Positions 57,281 to 64,000 of a stretch of 64,000 bases of DNA are shown here, in pieces. The position numbers and the translations under genes are program-made. The stretch is taken from NCBI RefSeq assembly GCF_030272615.1, contig NC_081415.1, positions 263,736,925 to 263,800,924 on the forward strand, read 5' to 3'. The stretch is from Cryptomeria japonica. Its lineage: Eukaryota > Streptophyta > Pinopsida > Cupressales > Cupressaceae. The notes below the pieces were generated by a model. It did no database searches. It had not been told where the DNA came from and saw only the letters and a list, made by a program, of their open reading frames with translations. The number at the start of each line of letters is the position of its first letter. Position 1 is the first letter of the stretch.

Positions 57281-58251
57281 CTTCTCTCTCTCTCTCTCTC
57301 TCACACACACATATACGCACACACACATCTCCTCCCTCCCTCCTGACCCTATTTCCTCCCCCTCTTTTCCTCCCCATCCCTTCCTCCTATCCCTCATTAA
57401 GCCTCTCTTTGTCTTTGTCTCAAACTCACACACATACATATTCTCCCTCCCTCCCCTTCTTCTTCTTCTTCTTCTTCTTCTTCTTCTTCTCCCTATGTAT
57501 CTCCCCTTTCTCTCTCTCTAGATCTCAGACACAAACATACACACATTCTCTCTCTCTCTCTGTCTCTCTTCTCTCTCTCTCTCTCTCCCACACACACACA
57601 CACATCTTCTCCCTCATTCATCCTCTCTATCTCTCCATTCTTCTCTCTCTCTCTCTCTCTCTCGCACAAACACATCTTCTCCCTCCTTCTCCATCTCTAT
57701 CTCTCCATTATTCATCTCTCTCCATCTCTCTCTCACACACACATCTTCTCCCTCTCTCTCTCTCTCACACACACACATCATCTCCCTCCCTCCCTTTCTT
57801 CATCTCCCTCTCTTCCCCCCCCTCCCTTCATCTCCATCTCTATCTCCCAATCCCTCCTTACCTCTCTCTATCTCTGTCTCTCTCTCTCTCTCACAAACAC
57901 ATAAACACATATCATCTCCCTCCCTCCCCTTGCTCTACTTCCCTTCCTACCCCTCTCTATCTCTCAATCCCTTCTTACCCCCCTCTCTCTCTCACACATA
58001 CACATATTCTCCCTCCCCCCCCCTTCTTCATCTCCCTCACTATCTCCCTCACTATCTCCCCCCCCTCTCTCTCTCACACACACATCTTCTCCCTCCTTCT
58101 CCCTCTCTATCCCTCCATTATTCTCTCTCTTTCACACACACAGACATCTTTTGCCTCCTCCTCCCTTTCTAACTCTCCATTCTTCTCTCTCTCCCCCCCA
58201 CACACACATCCTCTCCCTCCCTCCCCTCCTCCTCCTCCTTCTTCTTCTTCT

Positions 58252-58310
<59 letters not shown>

Positions 58311-58739
58311 ATCTCCCTCCATCCCCTTCTTCCTCTCCCTCCCTCCCTATTCTTCCCTTCATCTCCCTCTCTATCTCCCCATCCCTCCTTACCCCTCTCT
58401 CTATCACACACCAACACACACATAATCTCCCTCCCTCTCCCTCTCTCTCTCTCTTCCTCACCCTCCCTCCATCTCCCTCTCTATCTCCCCATCCCTCCTT
58501 ACCCCCCTCTCTCTCACTCTCACACAGACACACACATAAACACCATCTCCCTCTATCCCTTTCTTCCTCTCCCTCTCTTCCTTTTCTTCCCTTCCTCTCC
58601 CTCTCTATCTCCCCATCCCTCCTTACCCCTCTCTTTCTCACACACCCACCCACAAACCATCTCCCTCCCTCCCCTTATTCCTCTCCCTCTCTTCCTCCCC
58701 CTCCCTTCATCTCCCTCTCTATCTCCCCATCCATCCTTA

Positions 58740-58771
<32 letters not shown>

Positions 58772-58811
58772 CTTCTCCCTCCCTCCCCTTCATCTCCCTT
58801 TCTATCTCCCC

Positions 58812-58893
<82 letters not shown>

Positions 58894-59367
58894 TCTCCCT
58901 CCCTCCCCTCCTTCTCCCTCCCTATCTCTCCATTCTTCCTCTCTCTCTCTCGCACACACGTACACATACATCTACTCCCACCCTCCCCTTCTTCTCCCTC
59001 TCTATCTACCCTCCCTCCCCTCCTCCCTCTCTATGTCTCCATTATTCCTCTCTCTCTCTCTCCCACACACACACACCTTCTCCCTCCCTCCCCTCCTTAT
59101 TTTCCCTCTCTATCTCTCCATTTTCCTCTCTCTCCCTCTCTCTCTCTCTCTCACACACACACGCATCATCTTCCTCCCTGCCCTACTTCTTCTTCCTCTT
59201 TTCCTTCCTCTATTCCTCTCCCTCTCTTCCTCCCCATCTCTCATTACCTCTCTCTCTATCACACATACACACACACATCTTCTCCCTCCTTCTTCCTCTC
59301 TCTCCCTCTCTCTTTGTCTCTCTCTCTCTCACACACGCACACACACACAAATCATCTCCCTCTCTCC

Positions 59368-59460
<93 letters not shown>

Positions 59461-60122
59461 TCTGCTTCCCTTCCTCTCCCTCTCTATCTCCACATCCCTC
59501 CTTAACCCTCTCTCTCTCACACACACCCTCACACACACACACCATCTCCTTCCCTCCCCTTCTTCCTCTCCCTCTCTTCCTCTCCCTCCCTCCATCTCCC
59601 TCTCTATCTCCCCATCCCTCCTTACCCCTCTCTCTCTCACACACACATCATCTCCCTCCCTCCCTCCCTCCCCTTATTCCTCTCACTCTCTTCTTCTACT
59701 TCCCTTCCTCTCCCTCTCTATATCCCCATCCATCCTTACCTTTCTTTTCTCTCACACAAACACACATCATCTCCCTTCCTCCCCTTCTTCTTCTCCCTCT
59801 CTCCCTCCCCCTCCCTTAATCTCCCTCTCTATTTACCCATCCCTCCTTACTCCTCTTTCTCTCTTACACACACACACACACCATATCTCTCCCTCCCCTT
59901 CTTCCTCTCCCTCTCTTCCCCCCTCCATATCCCTCTCTATCTTCCCATCCCACCCTACCCCTCTCTCTCTCTCGCTCACACACACACCCACACATCTTCT
60001 CCCTCCCTCACTCCCTCCCCTTCTTCTCTTTATCTCTCTCTCAAACACAAACACACACACATCATCTCCCTCTCTCTTCTTCCTCTCCCTCTCTATCTCC
60101 CCATCTCCCCATCCCTCCTTAC

Positions 60123-60163
<41 letters not shown>

Positions 60164-60682
60164 CATCTCCATCCCTCCCCTTCTTCCTCTCCCTCTCTTC
60201 CTCACCCTCCCTTCATCTACCTCTCTATCTATCCATCCCTCCTTTCCCCTCCCTCACACACACAAACACTTCTCTACCCCCCGCCACTATCTCTCTCTCT
60301 CTACCTTCCTCTCCCTCTCCATCTCTCCCTTCTTTCTCTCTGTCTCTTTCTCTCTCTCACACACACATAGAATCTTCCTCCCTCCCCTACGTCCTCTCCC
60401 TATCTTCCACCCCCTCCCTCTCCACATTCATTCTCTTTCTCTCTCACACACACACATATTCTCCCTCTCTCCTCTTCATATTCTCTCTCTCTCTCTTACA
60501 CAAACACACACACACACACATCCCTCCCTCTCCTTCTTCTTCTCCCTCTCTATCTCCCCACTCCCTGTCTCTCTCTCTCTCACACACACACACAAACACT
60601 TCTCTATCTCCCCCCTCTCTCTCTATCTCTCTCTCTCTATCTCCTACCCCCTCCCTTCTTCTCCCCCTATATCTCTCCATTA

Positions 60683-60716
<34 letters not shown>

Positions 60717-60775
60717 CTCCCTCTATATCTTCCCACACACACTCTCTCTCTATTGCTACTATCCCTCTCTCTTCT
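57281..60775. repeat. 3.5 kb pyrimidine-rich CT/CA repeat block
   Basis: The + strand is almost entirely C and T, with A confined to CA runs and short ATC/TAT words. It is not a plain microsatellite. A longer unit of roughly 60-130 bp recurs tens of times: a CA run, TCATCTCCCTCCCTCCCC, TTCTTCCTCTCCCTCTCT, ATCTCCCCATCCCTCCTTAC, a CT run, then the next CA run. Plain (CT)n reaches about 90 bp near 59370-59456, and (CA)n about 56 bp near 58834-58890. The 739-codon + frame (58151-60370) and similar frames encode only Ser/Leu/Pro/His/Thr and are not genes. Confidence 0.95.
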
Positions 60776-61831
60776 TTGACATTTTGTTGAATGTTAAAAA
60801 AGTTAACAAAGAAAATCTGATGCTTTCCAAATTTAATGCATGTGAAAAATGGTAACTTTAGACATTGGGCCCATGATTTAGGTCTGCATTCCCTAGTTTT
60901 GTCTAATATTTTCTCTAATCATGACAAATAAACACTTTTTCATGTTGTTGACTTATCATAGAAGCATATTTAGCATATTCCATCACAATTTCACCACCTA
61001 TTTGCTAGTTGGACAAGGTAGAAGACTACAAATTGAAGTTTTTGGGGTGATTTTTGTTATATGAGGTAATTTTCTCATGTTTTTATAATTGAAATGTTTA
61101 TTATGAATTTTTGTTGTTTTTATTTTGCAATATACAATAACTACATCAATAAGAGAATAATATAATTAGTGCATATGTCAATAAGACCACCTTCATCACA
61201 TCTTTCTATTTATGTCATAACTTTAACAATCTTAGTAGTCATAACTGAATTTCATAAGTTGCCATTGGTTTATGCAATTTTCTATAAGCTTGTTTCCATC
61301 GACATGATGATAAATCTAACTTTTGACTTCCACAACCAAAACTTGGTTTGCAATATAATGTGAAATTCAAAACAAAAAAATAGCTTAGCATAAAGAAATG
61401 TATGCACCAACCATCAACTCAAAATTGGAATGATGATAAATGCATGGTAATAAGTACTCAAAATTGGAATTAATATTAAATGATAAATGCATGGTAATAA
61501 ATACTCAAAAATTGAATTAATATTATACTCAACATCCTTTTCTATTCAAAATTATCTTCCTTTTTCATCATTAGAATTAATTATATTTATTGTTAGGACT
61601 TTTCCAATGAAGTTATGAGTGTCATGAATTTATTACGAGTGTCCTACATTCATCACAATTGTCCTAACTTTATTAGGACTGTCCTAATTTCATTAGGATT
61701 TTCATAACTTTATTATGGTAATCCTAATGAATGTAGGAAAATCATAGATTAATTTGGATTGTGATAACTTCATTATGGAAGTCATAATCAATTTAGGATA
61801 TTCATAAATTCATTGGGACTGCCCTTCTCCC

Positions 61832-61871
<40 letters not shown>

Positions 61872-61914
61872 ATGAACTAGTTTCACTGTCTTATTTGTGC
61901 ATGTACATTTATAA
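60776..61914. repeat. AT-rich intergenic DNA with degenerate short repeats
   Basis: A ~60 bp unit (ACTCAAAATTGGAATTAATA plus ATGATAAATGCATGGTAATA) is repeated two to three times at 61418-61525. From about 61600 to 61815 a ~22-25 bp unit built on TTATTAGGACTGTCCTAATT recurs about eight times with changes. It is partly self-complementary (AGGAC/GTCCT). A C13(CT)n tract lies at about 61826-61869. No gene seen. Confidence 0.6.
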
Positions 61915-64000
61915 ATCACCATCATTTTGAGGAAAAGACAACAAAAGCTAACATGGGAAGAGCATGAGCTAAGAATGCAAAGATGAGACAATATGAGACA
62001 ACTTCGTGAATCAAGGAAATTGAACACCAGAGAAGAAGACATGCCAATTCAAAAGGAACATGAATTCTCACCCCAATATAAGAGAGATATGGAATTGGCA
62101 AGACAAAGAGAAGGAATGCAAAACCTCCATACAAAGAGATAATTGATGCCCAAGGTTGAGAGCACATCATTTAGCACATCTCAAGTTGAAGGTGTGCCAT
62201 CTCTCACATCTCAAGTTTAAGGCACACCATCTCTCACATTTCAAGTTGATCGCACACCATCTCTCACATCTCAAGTTGAAGGCACACCATCCCTCACATT
62301 TCAAGTTGAAGGTGTGCCTTCTACAACATGCCACATTGCACGTAAATCTCAATTTCAAGGTACATCATCATTTTTATCTTTGGTTGAAGGTATGCCATCT
62401 ATCCCTAATGTTGTTAACATTCTTGATATTGAGGCAACTCAAACTCTGAGAGTACCTCCTATAATTTGCATAAGAAGCCTAAGTATTCAATTGATATTGA
62501 TACTAATATTTTGTAGCCAATGGTTGATAAGGTTCCAAAGCGCAATTCTCAAAGATATGCTAACCAAATTTGGAGATTATATTTTGAGAAGTTAAATGAG
62601 ACCAAAAGATGTCAACTACTTGTTGAAATGATGAGAAATCTGAAATTTAGGCCCATCATGAGGATTCTTGGGCTAAGAGCATCGAATGATTCAAGTGAGA
62701 AATCAGTTGTCAATAATATAATGAGTGCATATATAAGTGTGTGGGTTCTACATCATGCGCGAAAGATAGAAATGTCACACAATGTTTCCTCACATCAAGA
62801 ATAGTAAGCTCTCAAACCAAGAAATCTCAGCTCATTAGAAAGACAAATAAAGCAATGACAATAAGTAAAAAATCTCTAATGAGAGTCGTGGGATGGCATG
62901 AAAGATTTGATCATCCAAATGAAAAATAATTATGGGCATTCTCTAGTAGACCACTGCGAAAAGATAGCAATTGTTGAAGCCTTGAGATCCTTAATTGAAT
63001 AATTTTGGAAGACTAACACAAGGGTCTCTCCTAATCAAAGAGATGTTGTAAGGAGGAGAATTGATAGTCAAATCCATGATCTGCATCAAAAGCATTTTTT
63101 TGGATATGACTCAAACATAATTTTTTGCCAAGTTTCAAGAGATGTATCCTCAAATTAAAATTAGTCAAAGATTTTTTGAAATTCTATTAGCCTTTTTTAT
63201 GTCGAAATAAATCACACACATGCACAACTTGTCGTAGAGAAAATATTGAATTTTCTTATCATTATGATTTTTATTGACATATATGTGTAGATATTCATAC
63301 TAATAATATTTTGCAAGAATGTAGCATAAAGGCTCCACCTAGATCTTCAAGGGGTTTCATATCTACCATTTTATATGAAAGAGTTGATGGTCAACAATTT
63401 TGCAATAAAGTATCCTTGGATGACACGTGTTATTGTGGTGGCTTGAAAAATTTACCAATGTGTGAACATATGGAGAGTACACATGTTATTGGGAACAAAC
63501 TAGTGGAATTTGGCAAATATAAGACAATGTCCTATAGTCTAAAAGATGACAAAGAAGGCAAAAAGGTGCGAATCTATCACTGATAAGATTCAAGTGTATC
63601 AGTTTATGGGCATTTTTCATGAGAATATACTATATGAGTATGCAAGGACTATCCACAAAGATTGATGGTTGGACTTGCAATTCAAGCTATGCAAGGACAC
63701 ATTTCCACTTGATTCCATCATTGCAATTTATGACTTTGTAGAGAACTACACACTAGAGCCACATGATGAGGTGCAATCCCAGTATTACAACTCCACATAG
63801 GTTTCTATATTTATACATATAGCATTCATTCATGTTGGTGTTAGTATACTGACAACCAGAAGATATTGAGGGAGTACCATGTCTATATTAGTGATGATCG
63901 CACACATTCTATTGAGTTTGTGCAAGGTTTCTTTCAAATGTTCTATCGTGATTTGGCTCATATGGGTATTTCATTCAATCAACATATGATATGGTCAGAT
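61915..64000 (+). pseudogene. Decayed coding region of an unidentified mobile element (runs off the window)
   Basis: Protein-like signal on the + strand in shifting frames. An N-terminal basic helical part is near 61925-62110 (KLTWEEHELRMQR, QYKRDMELARQREGMQNL). A 10-residue repeat follows (62157-62330), then RYANQIWRLYFEKLN (62551 on), VSPNQRDVVRRRIDSQIHDL (63030), CTTCRRENIEFSYHYDF (63215), SLDDTCYCGGLKNLPMCEH (63415) and SIEFVQGFFQMFYRDLAHMG (63913). At the right edge it reads FNQHMIWSD and the window ends. The Cys/His clusters suggest zinc binding. The layout recalls large plant transposon proteins, but I cannot name the superfamily. At least three frameshifts and several stops. Confidence 0.5.
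62157..62330 (+). repeat. 30-bp in-frame tandem repeat
   Basis: About five to six copies of a 30 bp unit (GGCACACCATCTCTCACATC then TCAAGTTGAA). In the frame that joins the flanking coding sequence it encodes a 10-residue VEGTPSLTSQ unit. The period is a multiple of three, so copy number can change without breaking the frame. Confidence 0.85.

Noticed and set aside
57220-58425. 401-codon + frame at the start of the same block
   Set aside because: Same low-complexity cause; no start context, domain or conserved motif.
58151-60370. 739-codon open frame on the + strand
   Set aside because: It lies wholly in the CT/CA repeat block and encodes only Ser, Leu, Pro, His, Thr and similar residues. 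Absence of stops is a result of base composition.
62157-62330. CRISPR-like array
   Set aside because: Units are contiguous 30-bp tandem copies without unique spacers and in a eukaryotic context; they are a coding minisatellite.

Overview
The window reads as nuclear DNA of a large, repeat-swollen seed-plant genome, most likely a gymnosperm (conifer). The evidence is one plant-type gene carrying a ~16 kb intron packed with transposons, many LTR elements primed by initiator tRNA-Met (TGGTATCAGAGC-type sites), plant LINE and hAT relics, and AT-rich sequence with long CT/CA simple repeats. The species cannot be fixed from this sequence alone.

The only gene I consider a functional host gene is a plant DJ-1 homologue of the double-domain D type (DJ1D/YLS5-like; 390 codons before the stop) on the + strand. 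Its five exons are 21132-21194, 21281-21397, 37395-37835, 38079-38441 and 38556-38744. All junctions are phase 0, the frame stays open and each domain keeps its catalytic Glu and ICHG cysteine. Intron 2 (21398-37394) is 15,997 bp and has a GC donor.

Layout. 1-4081: intergenic sequence with an unknown minus-strand coding relic (1000-1915), a GA microsatellite and a degenerate tandem array. 4082-10675: complete Ty1/Copia element (TSD AATTT) with similar LTRs but a heavily broken polyprotein. 12112-20054: complete Ty3/Gypsy chromovirus (TSD ATGAG), inserted into an older Gypsy pol relic that resumes at 20055-20361. 20362-21131: DJ1D upstream region. 21132-38744: DJ1D. Its intron 2 holds, in order, a LINE relic (23.9-25.4 kb) interrupted by a minus-strand gag-only LTR element (25435-28260), an unidentified transposon-like coding relic (28.7-30.4 kb), a minus-strand gag-only LTR element with TSD CATTA (30929-35067) whose left LTR was itself hit by a TGTAATGTCCC-type LTR unit (30950-32408), and a hAT transposase relic (35.1-36.9 kb).

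Downstream of the gene: a ~0.75 kb-arm inverted repeat around an LTR-like spacer (39465-41560), a minus-strand Copia pol relic (41.7-42.95 kb), and a LINE ORF1 followed at once by a 3' tail (43.3-44.7 kb). Then comes a 6.9 kb minus-strand LTR element (46428-53330) that has a coiled-coil/zinc-knuckle ORF and a second ORF of about 1,170 codons where pol would be expected. The edge of another minus-strand LTR element lies at 53821-53836. After that come a 3.5 kb pyrimidine-rich CT/CA repeat block (57281-60775) and, running off the right edge, a decayed coding region of an unidentified mobile element (61915-64000).

The transposon genes do not work with DJ1D; they are parasites in and around it. 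The least familiar objects are the three minus-strand LTR elements that carry gag-like or unknown ORFs but no pol, especially the one at 46.4-53.3 kb. They look like non-autonomous families that would need enzymes supplied by other elements.
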